DNA of 64,000 nt from Pantoea ananatis LMG 2665 (GTDB lineage Bacteria; Pseudomonadota; Gammaproteobacteria; Enterobacterales; Enterobacteriaceae), in assembly GCF_000710035.2 (NCBI RefSeq), contig NZ_JMJJ01000005.1, positions 248,001 to 312,000 on the forward strand, in the 5' to 3' direction. The number at the start of each line of letters is the position of its first letter. Position 1 is the stretch's first letter. This document shows, one piece after another, positions 16,969 to 25,341 of the stretch. The position numbers were made by a program, and so were the translations under genes. Under the pieces are notes generated by a model that saw nothing but the letters and a program-made list of their open reading frames with translations, made no database searches and was not told where the DNA came from.

Positions 16969-18361
16969 CAGCCATGAGCCTCTCGTAATGGGTTTTACCT
17001 GAGGATGTTTTTACCAGGGTGTCGACGACATTGATTTTGAAGGCAGAGGTATGAAGTTTTGTCACCTGTGAGGCAAAACGTTTTACTTCATCTGCCAAAT
17101 CGGGTTGGGTAATGAAAACGGTAAGTTGATCGTCACGTCCCACGCAGGCGCAATCAAGTCCAATAAAATGCGTTTTGAGGAGCTGCTCCATCTCATCTAA
17201 GCCAACGCGATTACCAAATATTTTCAGGAACCGTTTTTTTCGCCCCACAATATAAAAGCAACCATCCGCGTGCTGGGTGGCAATATCACCTGTGATTAAC
17301 AGCCCGTTGAGATCATCACCTCGGTGAAGGTCGTCTCCGTCCGAAGCATATCCCATCATCACATTATCGCCATGGTAATAAAGCTCACCTTGTTCACCCA
17401 TAGTGGTAATCAGACTCCCATCTTCGCGATGAAGTGTTAATTTCCCTCCCGGGATGGCAAGACCAATTGAGCCACATTTTGACTGTGCAAGCTCAGCAGG
17501 CAACCATGCCATACGCGCTGTCGCTTCTGCCGCGCCATACATCACGACAAACTTTTTACTGTGCTGCTGTGCATAATCGGCAAAAAATTGATGCATCGCA
17601 GTTGAAAGCTTACCACCTGCCTGAGTCAGCGTGCGTAAGGCAGGAAACGACATACGCGAAAAGCGCAAGCGATGCAGCATTTCAAACGTATAGGGAACCC
17701 CTGACAAAGAAGTCACGTTTTCAGACGCCATCTGCTGCCAAAACTCACGCTGCATAAGACCATAGCGCGTCAGTATCAGCGTCGCTCCCACCAGTAAATG
17801 ACTATTAACAACAGATAAACCAAATACGTAATTGAGCGGCAAATGGACCAGAGGCTTTTCAGTTTCATCCAGTGCCAGGTATTCACTGATACTGGTGGCG
17901 TTGCTTTGCAGGTTTTGCTGACTCAGACGAACCAGTTTAGGGCTTCCTGTTGAGCCTGAGGTCGTAACCAACAGGGCGAGTTGAGGATGTAATTGCTGAG
18001 GGGCCTTACCTGTCGCAGTGAGCTGATAATCCAGCGTTTGATAATGGCTTTCACCCTGAACTTGACCAGTGGGAGCCCAAAGAAACGCCGGCCGGTAAGT
18101 GGTAATCAACTCAGCAAGATGCGTGCTATCCAGGTCCGCATCAAGCAGTAAAGGAACCGCCCCACATCGCAGACAAGCCAGATAGCCAATAAGCGTTGCA
18201 GTGGTATTCCGACACAGAATGAATATCAGCAGTCCAGACTTAAGTCTGCCTTCCATTTGCGTCACTTCCGTTAACAGCTCAGCGTAACGCCAGCGTAAAC
18301 CGCTATCGTCAATCACAGCGAGTTGCCGGGGATCATGTTGTTCAATACGCCAGAAAGACAT
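16952..18361 (-). CDS. AMP-forming acyl ligase (ANL superfamily)
   Basis: 469 residues. Core motifs of acyl-adenylating enzymes are present: TSGSTGSPK at residues 134-142 (P-loop-like A3), VMYGAAEAT near 273, GLLITGDIA near 355, and the C-terminal KTSSGK with the catalytic Lys456. It is shorter at the N-terminus than full acyl-CoA synthetases (about 500-550 residues), as seen in ligases that load acyl carrier proteins. With an ACP gene in the same operon, the likely job is adenylating a short acid and loading it on that ACP or on CoA. The substrate cannot be read from sequence. It begins four bases after the transketolase C-subunit gene. Confidence 0.85.
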   Translation of the reverse strand: MSFWRIEQHDPRQLAVIDDSGLRWRYAELLTEVTQMEGRLKSGLLIFILCRNTTATLIGYLACLRCGAVPLLLDADLDSTHLAELITTYRPAFLWAPTGQVQGESHYQTLDYQLTATGKAPQQLHPQLALLVTTSGSTGSPKLVRLSQQNLQSNATSISEYLALDETEKPLVHLPLNYVFGLSVVNSHLLVGATLILTRYGLMQREFWQQMASENVTSLSGVPYTFEMLHRLRFSRMSFPALRTLTQAGGKLSTAMHQFFADYAQQHSKKFVVMYGAAEATARMAWLPAELAQSKCGSIGLAIPGGKLTLHREDGSLITTMGEQGELYYHGDNVMMGYASDGDDLHRGDDLNGLLITGDIATQHADGCFYIVGRKKRFLKIFGNRVGLDEMEQLLKTHFIGLDCACVGRDDQLTVFITQPDLADEVKRFASQVTKLHTSAFKINVVDTLVKTSSGKTHYERLMADETGI

Positions 18362-18365
18362 TGGC

Positions 18366-19331
18366 TTACCTCAGTTCCGTCTGAATACGGTCAGTGATCT
18401 GTGCTGCCGTCAGTCCGGCCTGCTCAAGCATCCAGTTGTAATCCCCTGCATGTGGATAACCCTGCGGTATACCGATAATAAGTTGAGCGGGTTTCGTGCT
18501 TTTAGGTGCGAAATATTCAGCAACGGCACTGCCTAAACCGCCAATTTCACTGTGCTCTTCAAGGGTAACAACAAGCTTGTTATTCAATAAATGATCAAGT
18601 GTTTCAGTATCCAACGGCTTGATGGTATGCATGTCAATAACGGCCGTATTAATCCCTTTCGCTTGCAGTTCATCTGCAACCTGCAAGGCAACACTCACCA
18701 TCGTGCCCGTGGCAACCAGCGCTACCTCATCACCCATTTTTAAGGTAATGGCGCGCCCAATCTTCAGGTCAAAATTTTCTTTATAAACAATAGGTGCACG
18801 CATATTGCCGGTCAGTCGGAGATAGACAGGGCCCGGATGGTGCAAAGCGGCTTCCGTCATTTTCGCGGTTGCAGTACAGTCAGCAGGTGACAGAATGGTG
18901 ATATTTGAGACAGCGCGTAGAGCCGCCAGATCTTCTATACCATGATGCGTGGCTCCGAACATACCTGTCGCCAGGCCTGAGGCCAGTCCGACCAGTTTGA
19001 CATTCTCTTCCATGTAGCCAAGATTCAGTCGCACTTGTTCAGCGGCACGAAAAGTCAGGAAGTTCGCAAATGAGGTGACAAAAGGTACGTATCCACCCGC
19101 AGCAAGTCCACCCGCCACACCAACCATATTTTGCTCAGCGATGCCGGCATTAAAGAAACGGTCAGGATAGGTATTTGCAAAACGATCAAGCCCAGACGAT
19201 TTGCAGAGATCGCCTGATAATGCGACGATTTTAGGATGGTCGGCTGCCAGTTCAAGCAGAGCAAGACCAAAGGTACCGCGGGAACCTAGCATGGCCCATG
19301 AACGCACTGAGACGGGTTTAATGTTCAGCAT
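18366..19331 (-). CDS. Transketolase-like protein, C-terminal (pyrimidine-binding) subunit
   Basis: 321 residues corresponding to the pyrimidine-binding and C-terminal domains of transketolase. Signature stretches are GIAEQNMVGVAGGLAAGG near residue 63 with the catalytic glutamate that activates thiamine diphosphate, GATHHGIEDLAALRAVSNIT near 124, and TLEEHSEIGGLGSAVAE near 255. It overlaps the N-subunit gene by seven bases, giving a heteromeric split enzyme of the DXS/transketolase type. In this operon it probably transfers a two-carbon ketol unit in making a branched or extended sugar or acyl precursor (inference). Split transketolases occur in several antibiotic and polysaccharide pathways. 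Confidence 0.87.
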   Translation of the reverse strand: MLNIKPVSVRSWAMLGSRGTFGLALLELAADHPKIVALSGDLCKSSGLDRFANTYPDRFFNAGIAEQNMVGVAGGLAAGGYVPFVTSFANFLTFRAAEQVRLNLGYMEENVKLVGLASGLATGMFGATHHGIEDLAALRAVSNITILSPADCTATAKMTEAALHHPGPVYLRLTGNMRAPIVYKENFDLKIGRAITLKMGDEVALVATGTMVSVALQVADELQAKGINTAVIDMHTIKPLDTETLDHLLNNKLVVTLEEHSEIGGLGSAVAEYFAPKSTKPAQLIIGIPQGYPHAGDYNWMLEQAGLTAAQITDRIQTELR

Positions 19332-20152
19332 GGTGCCTCCTGTTCAAGTTCGCTTAATGCCTGCTGCATTTGTTGCTCATTTAAACGGTTGCGATGAAAG
19401 TCTTTATTATTTTCCATAAATGAAACGCCCTTACCCTTCAGTGTTCGGGCAATAATCACTTTGGGCTTACCTTCATGAGGAGCATTAAAAGCATCAATAA
19501 GCGCCTGATAATCATGACCATCACATTCCAGCGTTTGCCAGCCGCAGGCGGACCACAAGGCAGGAAGGTTCATTCGCATAATATCCGCAGTGAATCCATC
19601 TGACTGCAGGCCATTTTGATCAACAACGACCGTCAGATTATCCAGCTTTTGCTGTGCAGCCATGAAAGCGCCTTCCCAAATCGCCCCTTCATTGCACTCA
19701 CCATCCCCCACGACGACGAACGTCTGCCACGGCTGCTGTTGCAAGCGACGACTTAACGCCAAACCTATAGCAAAACTCATTCCCTGCGCCAGGCTGCCGG
19801 CTGAAAAATCAATACCAAAGGCTGCATGCCGGGTAGGATGGACCTGTAACACGGAACCATTGATTTCAAAGCTATTCAGCTGCTGTTCAGTAATGATTTT
19901 ATGATGGTGCAAAGTGGCATAGAGCCCAAGTGCGGCATGGCCTTTACTCAAAATAAAGGTGTCGCGTTGTTTATCTGTGATTCGATCGGGTTGATAGCGC
20001 ATAACAGTGCTAAACAGCACGGTGAGCACGTCCGTCATAGACAGCGCTGGGGAAATATGTACGCCATCACTTGGTGCCTGATACGCGGCTTTAAGAATAG
20101 TAATGCGGGTAGCCGTCGCGGTTTTTTTTAGCTGCTGGATGGACATATTCAT
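19325..20152 (-). CDS. Transketolase-like protein, N-terminal (diphosphate-binding) subunit
   Basis: 275 residues covering the thiamine-diphosphate pyrophosphate-binding domain. The GDG-N motif is intact: GDGECNEGAIWEG at 149-161 through VVVDQNG with Asn180. Also present are ILSKGHAALGLYATLHHH near residue 67 and VHPTRHAAFGIDFSAGSL near 104. It pairs with the C-terminal subunit encoded by the next gene. ATG 20152 overlaps the stop of the upstream reductase by four bases (ATGA). A housekeeping full-length transketolase is expected elsewhere, so this pair is pathway-specific. Confidence 0.87.
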   Translation of the reverse strand: MNMSIQQLKKTATATRITILKAAYQAPSDGVHISPALSMTDVLTVLFSTVMRYQPDRITDKQRDTFILSKGHAALGLYATLHHHKIITEQQLNSFEINGSVLQVHPTRHAAFGIDFSAGSLAQGMSFAIGLALSRRLQQQPWQTFVVVGDGECNEGAIWEGAFMAAQQKLDNLTVVVDQNGLQSDGFTADIMRMNLPALWSACGWQTLECDGHDYQALIDAFNAPHEGKPKVIIARTLKGKGVSFMENNKDFHRNRLNEQQMQQALSELEQEAPC

Positions 20153-20892
20153 TTCAGACCGCCATCAACGCGAAGCGTTTGCCCGGTGATATAGCTGGAT
20201 AAATCGGAAGCGAGGAACAACGCCGTTTCAGCGATTTCGGCAGGCAACCCTTGCCGGCGTAAATCGGTGCTTTGACGTGCTGCTTCAACGATATGTTCGG
20301 GCATGGTTAGCAGCATGTCGGTATCGGTGATACCGGGCGCGATAGCATTCGCGCGAATGCCATGCTCACCCAATTCGGCGGCCACAGATTTTGTCATCGC
20401 GATCAATGCCGCTTTAGAGGCGCCATAGGCTGACTTGCCTGGGTTGCCATCTTCCCCGGCCGTAGACGCGATATTCACCAGACTGCCTTTTTTATGGCGC
20501 ATCATCAGCTTGACCATAAACTGGCTGAACAAATACACCGCAAAGAAGTTAACTTCAAACTGCTGGCGTAACTGTGCTTCAGTTGTCATTTGAAAAAGGC
20601 TGTTATGGGTAATACCGGCATTGTTAATCACGGCATCCAGGCAGCATTTATCAGCAATCAGCCGCTTTACAGCTAGCTTCATTGCGACATGGTCTGTCAT
20701 ATCAAAACATAATGGCCATATGTTCACCTGATACTTCTCGGCTAATTGCGCCATGTCAGCCAGAAACTCAGCCGTTTCTGCTCTGGCATGCGCATAAATG
20801 TCTGCGCCATTGGCCGCAAAAATTTCAACCATTGCACGTCCCATACCGCGACGGCAGCCGGTAATTAATACCGTTTTATTTTTCATCAACAT
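20149..20892 (-). CDS. Short-chain dehydrogenase/reductase (FabG-like), second copy
   Basis: 247 residues from ATG 20892, preferred because GAGGG lies seven bases upstream; longer readings run back into the preceding gene. Classical SDR motifs: TGCRRGMG cofactor loop near residue 10, NNAG near 90, and the catalytic YGASKAA. The C-terminus GQTLRVDGGLK is FabG-like. It is paralogous to the gene immediately upstream, and the pair suggests two keto reductions, or a heteromer. Likely substrates are a 3-oxoacyl-ACP or a ketol product of the transketolase pair (inference). NAD(P) preference is not certain. Confidence 0.85.
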   Translation of the reverse strand: MLMKNKTVLITGCRRGMGRAMVEIFAANGADIYAHARAETAEFLADMAQLAEKYQVNIWPLCFDMTDHVAMKLAVKRLIADKCCLDAVINNAGITHNSLFQMTTEAQLRQQFEVNFFAVYLFSQFMVKLMMRHKKGSLVNIASTAGEDGNPGKSAYGASKAALIAMTKSVAAELGEHGIRANAIAPGITDTDMLLTMPEHIVEAARQSTDLRRQGLPAEIAETALFLASDLSSYITGQTLRVDGGLK

Positions 20893-20902
20893 GCTAGTGC
20901 CC

Positions 20903-21646
20903 TCAACCCATTCCGCCGTCGACACGAATGACCTGTCCTGTTACATAGCTTGCATTATCGGATGCAAGCCATAGCAATGTATTGGCAACTTCGTCAGGCA
21001 GTCCGGGACGTTTTAATTCGCAGCGGGCCATCTGACGCGCCATGACCTCTGTCGGTAATGTTGACGTCATTTGCGTGCTGATGACGCCCGGCGCAATGGC
21101 ATTCACTCTTATACCCTGTGGACCAAGCTCCGCCGAGAGTGTTTTCGTTGCTGCTAACCACGCCGCTTTTGAAGCGGAATACGCCAACTGGCCGACATTT
21201 CCATCAAGTGCTGAAATGCTGGAAATATTAACGATGCTGCCTTTTTTATTACGCAGCATCAGACGCGTGATGTATTGGGTAAACACAAGCTGAGAAAACA
21301 AATTGATGCTAAATGTTTTATGAAGTTGCTCGTTCGTCATCATGGGAAAAAGCGCATCAAAATTAGCACCGGCAATATTAATTAATATTTCAACAGGCTT
21401 TTTGGCTTTCTGAATCTGTTGTGCCGCGGCCTTAACCGACTCATCACTCAGTAAATCAAAATAAACAGGGACAATCTCAACGTCGTTTTCATCCATTAAC
21501 TGCTTGATGAAAAACATGAAATCAGGATCTTCATGCTGGCAACAGGCAAAAACTGATGCGCCTGACGCGGCGAACGTCGCAAGCGTTGCCTTGCCGATAC
21601 CTTGCAGACATCCCGTTATGACTGCCCATTTTCCAGCAAGAAGCAT
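20903..21646 (-). CDS. Short-chain dehydrogenase/reductase (FabG-like), first copy
   Basis: 247 residues. TGCLQGIGKATLATF at the N-terminus binds the cofactor, NIAGANFDALFPMMTN near residue 88 replaces the usual NNAG with NIAG, and YSASKAAWLAATKT carries the catalytic Tyr and Lys. The C-terminus YVTGQVIRVDGGMG is typical of 3-oxoacyl-ACP reductases. It starts eight bases after the acyl carrier protein gene, which supports an ACP-bound substrate. Its paralog follows ten bases downstream. Confidence 0.85.
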   Translation of the reverse strand: MLLAGKWAVITGCLQGIGKATLATFAASGASVFACCQHEDPDFMFFIKQLMDENDVEIVPVYFDLLSDESVKAAAQQIQKAKKPVEILINIAGANFDALFPMMTNEQLHKTFSINLFSQLVFTQYITRLMLRNKKGSIVNISSISALDGNVGQLAYSASKAAWLAATKTLSAELGPQGIRVNAIAPGVISTQMTSTLPTEVMARQMARCELKRPGLPDEVANTLLWLASDNASYVTGQVIRVDGGMG

Positions 21647-21654
21647 AATAACTC

Positions 21655-21891
21655 CTATAATTCTACGTCGTATTTTTTCAGGATTTCTTTGCCTTCAGAC
21701 CAGGAAGAGAAGGCAATAATATCTTCGGTATCCAGCATGATATCGAAGGTATCTTCGAGTGCGGCGATCATGCTCATGTGCCCAACGGAATCCCAGGATG
21801 GTGTATCCTGATATTTGTAATCCGGCAGGATGGATGCATCGACTTCAAAGGTTTCTACAAAAATAGCATTGTAACGTTCGATATTAGACAT
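21655..21891 (-). CDS. Dedicated acyl carrier protein
   Basis: 78 residues, acidic, with the phosphopantetheine attachment site in WDSVGHMS (Ser35). This differs from the housekeeping AcpP DSLD motif and resembles carrier proteins dedicated to secondary or polysaccharide pathways. It would carry the acyl intermediate handled by the ligase, the two reductases and perhaps the LuxE-like protein of the same operon. GAGAGAAATACT precedes the ATG at 21891. A 4'-phosphopantetheinyl transferase is needed from elsewhere. Confidence 0.88.
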   Translation of the reverse strand: MSNIERYNAIFVETFEVDASILPDYKYQDTPSWDSVGHMSMIAALEDTFDIMLDTEDIIAFSSWSEGKEILKKYDVEL

Positions 21892-21925
21892 AGTATTTCT
21901 CTCATTATCTTTTTAGCGTACTTTG

Positions 21926-23029
21926 TTAATATGGCAAGGCGTAAAGAACAAGGTCATATGCATATTTACGGTGATGCCAACGCAAACAAAAACGATAGTC
22001 GTCATGCAAAGCTTTAATGTAGGACGGGATAATAAACAAGTCGTCCAGCCGATGATAAAAGCTAAGTGCAAGTAATGGTTTATGCTTTAAAATCGTGGCC
22101 TCGGCACCTTTAAGCGCTTGCTGTTCAGCACCCTCAATATCCATCTTTATAAATGTAACAGGTTCATCATTTACAACACGGTCAATACTCGAGACTGAAA
22201 TTTTATGATGACTGCCCCCTTCAACAATCCCTGAATTCTGGTCACCACTTTCATTAAAACTCAGTTCGTCATTCTTCGACCACACGCCAGAATGAATACA
22301 CGAAACATTTGACAGATGATTAGTATTGCTCACCAATTTCTTAAAGTTTTTTGAGTCAGGTTCAAATGCATAAATTTTTCTCGCTGGTGCAAGGTTGAGT
22401 TCGCGTAAATTCTTTACAAACGAAAGGACTGTATCGCCATCATAAGCACCGCAGTCAACAAAAATCTCATCGTTCCCAAGTGTCACGAGTTCATCATTAA
22501 AGTAAGCATTATCGCTATGATAAGGGAGCAGATGACCAACCTGACCGCAAATTCTTTGATTAAGGTAAGCTGTAAATGTTTTCCGTGAAAAATCATCACC
22601 GAACGAGTCGTATAAAGCCTGAAGGCTGTCACGATTATCAAAACAAAAATCGTAATCAATCATGCCTGCACTGAACATTTCGATTGAAGAAGGATCACAA
22701 ATTATCAATTCTTCAGCATTTTTTTGTAGCTTTTCTATCAAAAAATCAGTACAGGTCTGAAAACCAATTATATAATTAAATCGCTGGGGTAGGTCAACCA
22801 GCTCTTCAATAGCGCGGACTTCAATGTGTTCATGTTTTTCGTTAGGCATATACTCAAGCGTTAGCGCTGAGCAATATAAACTCACACCCTGCTTATCTAA
22901 AAATTTCTTAAAAACATTGGCGACATACCCATTACCGCAAAGCACAACAGGAAGGCCATTTTTGCGGAACCGCGCGATAGCAGATAAAAAATAGTGTTCT
23001 CGTTCTGTAATTTCTGACAAAAAATTCAT
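21926..23029 (-). CDS. FkbM-family methyltransferase
   Basis: 367 residues from ATG 23029, favoured by GAGGTAAG just before it; a GTG at 23059 overlapping the previous stop (GTGA) would add ten residues. The C-terminal ~200 residues are an SAM-dependent FkbM methyltransferase: VDCGAYDGDTVLSF (SAM loop), YAFEPDSKNFKKLVSN, SSIDRVV and FIKMDIEGAEQQALKGA. FkbM proteins usually O-methylate sugars or polyketides. The first ~150 residues contain VVLCGNGYVANVFKKFLD, resembling a Rossmann-like sugar-binding domain seen in other polysaccharide FkbM proteins. A likely job is O-methylation of the flagellar glycan (inference). The gene is AT-rich. Confidence 0.85.
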   Translation of the reverse strand: MNFLSEITEREHYFLSAIARFRKNGLPVVLCGNGYVANVFKKFLDKQGVSLYCSALTLEYMPNEKHEHIEVRAIEELVDLPQRFNYIIGFQTCTDFLIEKLQKNAEELIICDPSSIEMFSAGMIDYDFCFDNRDSLQALYDSFGDDFSRKTFTAYLNQRICGQVGHLLPYHSDNAYFNDELVTLGNDEIFVDCGAYDGDTVLSFVKNLRELNLAPARKIYAFEPDSKNFKKLVSNTNHLSNVSCIHSGVWSKNDELSFNESGDQNSGIVEGGSHHKISVSSIDRVVNDEPVTFIKMDIEGAEQQALKGAEATILKHKPLLALSFYHRLDDLFIIPSYIKALHDDYRFCLRWHHRKYAYDLVLYALPY

Positions 23030-23055
23030 TCTTACCTCAGAGTCTGTAGCGCAGT

Positions 23056-23706
23056 TCACAGTGATTTAAAAACCCGCTTTTCATCATTATTGCGCATCAC
23101 CCGAGCTGGATTCCCCAACGCAATACCTTCTTCACGGATATCGTTAAAGACGACGGCACCCATACCGATAATAGCGTCATTGCCTACAGTAATTTTCTGC
23201 TGTAAGACCGCACTCATGCCAATAAATACGCGATCGCCGATCACGACATTGCCACCAGTCGTAACAAACGTAGATATCACAACGTGATCGCCCACCTGAG
23301 CGTCGTGCCCCACGCTGGCGTTAGGTTGCATATAAACGTTACTGCCAAGCGTCACATCACAGGAAAGATAAACGCCTTTTGCGAGCACACAACCAGGCCC
23401 AACGCGGGTACATTCGGTAACGGTAACATCGGGATGAATAAGCGTGGCAAGTGCCAGGTGATGAGAGGCAGTTTTATCAGCGAGTTGCGCACGGAGTGAC
23501 GGCTCGCCCACCGCAATAACCACTTCAATGTGCTGCGTCAGCGCCTGGTCAAAACTAACAACCGGGATACCTTTAACATCACGATTGGGCGAAATATCAT
23601 CAATGAAAATCAGACCATCCCAACGATGAGCCTGTTTTTCAATCTGCTGAGCAAGAAGTAAGACTTCTCTTCCCAGTCCACCCGCACCATAGATCGCTAA
23701 TTTCAC
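23056..23706 (-). CDS. NeuD/PglD-family sugar N- or O-acyltransferase
   Basis: 216 residues. The N-terminal part is a small Rossmann-like sugar-binding domain (LAIYGAGGLGREVLLLAQ) and the rest a left-handed beta-helix of hexapeptide repeats (VGPGCVLAKGVYLSCDVTLG, GHDAQVGDHVVISTF, IGDRVFIGMSAVLQQ). This is the PglD/NeuD/VioB-type architecture, whose members transfer acetyl or longer acyl groups to amino sugars such as 4-amino-4,6-dideoxy sugars. It is the first gene of the ten-gene operon. Together with the VioA-like aminotransferase upstream it could N-acylate a Qui4N-type nucleotide sugar, with the acyl made by the downstream genes (inference). Confidence 0.85.
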   Translation of the reverse strand: MKLAIYGAGGLGREVLLLAQQIEKQAHRWDGLIFIDDISPNRDVKGIPVVSFDQALTQHIEVVIAVGEPSLRAQLADKTASHHLALATLIHPDVTVTECTRVGPGCVLAKGVYLSCDVTLGSNVYMQPNASVGHDAQVGDHVVISTFVTTGGNVVIGDRVFIGMSAVLQQKITVGNDAIIGMGAVVFNDIREEGIALGNPARVMRNNDEKRVFKSL

Positions 23707-24047
23707 TGTCTGCTTTACCTAACTCAAACTGAATAGCACTAATTTACCAGACCAGATTCAAGTTTCTGGCTGGGAATACCGTACGTTTTCTGTCGTTAAT
23801 TAAGACATTGAATAATTCAGGAGGCAGTGAAAAGCAGGTACTCAATGCATGGCTTTGCTGACAAGGCTGGGGAAAGAGTGCTGTGATGCTGAACAGAATG
23901 ATCGTGCTGCTCAGAAAATGGTGTTGTGCTGTCGCATCTGGCATGTGAGAAAGAGGGTCAACGTTCTGTCTGTCCCCTTTAAAAATAGTCTGGACGTAGG
24001 TATCTAATCTCCAGCCGGCCCTGTTGCTCAGTTGGGGTAAAGGAGAC
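23707..24047. other. Intergenic region upstream of the ten-gene acyl operon
   Basis: 341 bases between the first gene of the operon and the hairpin after the aminotransferase gene. It must hold the operon promoter. I found no sigma-28 match. A 101-codon - strand reading (23744-24049) is of low-complexity composition and has no ribosome site, so it is not called as a gene. Confidence 0.45.
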
Positions 24048-24081
24048 AAACATGCCAGATACGCGCACCTCTGGCATGTTT
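24048..24081. terminator. Hairpin after the VioA-like aminotransferase gene
   Basis: AAACATGCCAG (24048-24058) pairs perfectly with CTGGCATGTTT (24071-24081) over a 12-base loop. It lies 30 bases past the aminotransferase stop on the - strand, separating that gene from the ten-gene operon. Confidence 0.65.
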
Positions 24082-24110
24082 ATTTATTAACATCCATAAC
24101 TGCTGCTGAA

Positions 24111-25256
24111 TCAGGCCACCGTTTTCATCTGGCTAACAGACAGGATGATCTCAATAATTTTGTTTTGATCGTCGACACTGAGGCTCGGATGTATCGGCAA
24201 ACAAAGCACCTGATGAGACAGGCGCGTTGCCTCAGGCAGATTGCCAGGATGTGATGAAGCATAACTTTTATACATTGGAAATTCTGAAATGAGTGGGTAG
24301 AAATAGCGACGAACATAAATATCTTGTTGCTTAAATAATTGATACAGCGCATCGCGGCTCATTGGAAAATACTGCTCGTCGATAAACACGGCACAGTATG
24401 AGTAGTTCCATGTTAATCCTTGCGGAAGATGACTGAACGACAGCCCTTCCACCGAACCCAATGCCGCGACATATTTTTCGTAAACATCAGCCCGACGAGC
24501 AAATGCATTATCAAGATGCTTGAGCTGTAACAACCCAAATGCGGCCTGAACTTCATTCATTTTGCCGTTTATACCCGGAGCCACTACCGTAGTTTCGTCA
24601 GCGAAACCGAAATTTTTAAGAAAATCGATGCGGCGTTTAACACTTGCATTAGGGCAAACGATCGCCCCACCTTCAAATGTGTTAAATACTTTAGTGGCAT
24701 GGAAACTAAGGATAGATAAATCACCATGATTCAGAACGCTTACTCCATCCTGCTTAACGCCAAAACAGTGAGCAGCATCGTAGATCACCTTCAAGCCATA
24801 ATTGTCCGCGATACGCTGAATACCTTCTACATCGCAAGGAATGCCATAGCAGTGAACGGGAAGAATCGCACTGGTATTAGGTGTAATGGCGGCCTCAATT
24901 TTTGCCGGGTCCATGTTGCAGGTGACAGGATCAATATCGACAAAAATGGGCTTAATGCCGTTCCACAAAAGCGAGTGTGATGTCGCAACAAACGAATAGG
25001 GTGTCGTAATCACTTCCCCCGTCACACGTAACGCCTGTAAGGCGGTGACCAGCGCAAGTGTACCGTTAGCAAACAGGCAAATATGTTCAACACCCAGATA
25101 CTCGGCGAGCGCTTTTTCTAACTCCTGATGGTAAGGCCCCCCATTCGTTAGCTGTTTGCTCTGCCAAATTTGTTCCAGATAGGGTAAAAACTCTTCAAGC
25201 GGCGGCAAAAGCGGGCTTGTTACGAGTACATTTTTCGATTGGCCATTATTTTGCAT
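24111..25256 (-). CDS. DegT/DnrJ/EryC1-family sugar aminotransferase, VioA-like
   Basis: 381 residues, PLP-dependent sugar aminotransferase. The PLP lysine is Lys189 in SFHATKVFNTFEGGAIV, and IYDAAHCFG near residue 158 holds the PLP-stacking and Asp residues; FANGTLALVTALQAL near 62 is the family N-terminal block. The HATK.FNT.EGG pattern is closer to VioA-type enzymes, which make dTDP-4-amino-4,6-dideoxyglucose (viosamine), than to FdtB/QdtB types with a PTKNLG.GDGG pattern. RfbA in this island and a 4,6-dehydratase from elsewhere would supply its substrate. Viosamine is a known flagellin sugar in Pseudomonas. Exact sugar is inference. Confidence 0.85.
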   Translation of the reverse strand: MQNNGQSKNVLVTSPLLPPLEEFLPYLEQIWQSKQLTNGGPYHQELEKALAEYLGVEHICLFANGTLALVTALQALRVTGEVITTPYSFVATSHSLLWNGIKPIFVDIDPVTCNMDPAKIEAAITPNTSAILPVHCYGIPCDVEGIQRIADNYGLKVIYDAAHCFGVKQDGVSVLNHGDLSILSFHATKVFNTFEGGAIVCPNASVKRRIDFLKNFGFADETTVVAPGINGKMNEVQAAFGLLQLKHLDNAFARRADVYEKYVAALGSVEGLSFSHLPQGLTWNYSYCAVFIDEQYFPMSRDALYQLFKQQDIYVRRYFYPLISEFPMYKSYASSHPGNLPEATRLSHQVLCLPIHPSLSVDDQNKIIEIILSVSQMKTVA

Positions 25257-25341
25257 ACTGTAAGCACCCGCTGTTAATTTTGCTTCATATAAAGAACCCG
25301 CCTCGCTGACTTACCGCTGTGGCACAGGTTCTTGTTATCCG

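Noticed and set aside
23744-24049. 101-codon - strand frame upstream of the acyl operon
   Set aside because: No ribosome site, irregular composition, and it runs up to the terminator hairpin; looks like non-coding sequence. A transposase relic was considered but no motif or terminal repeats were found.
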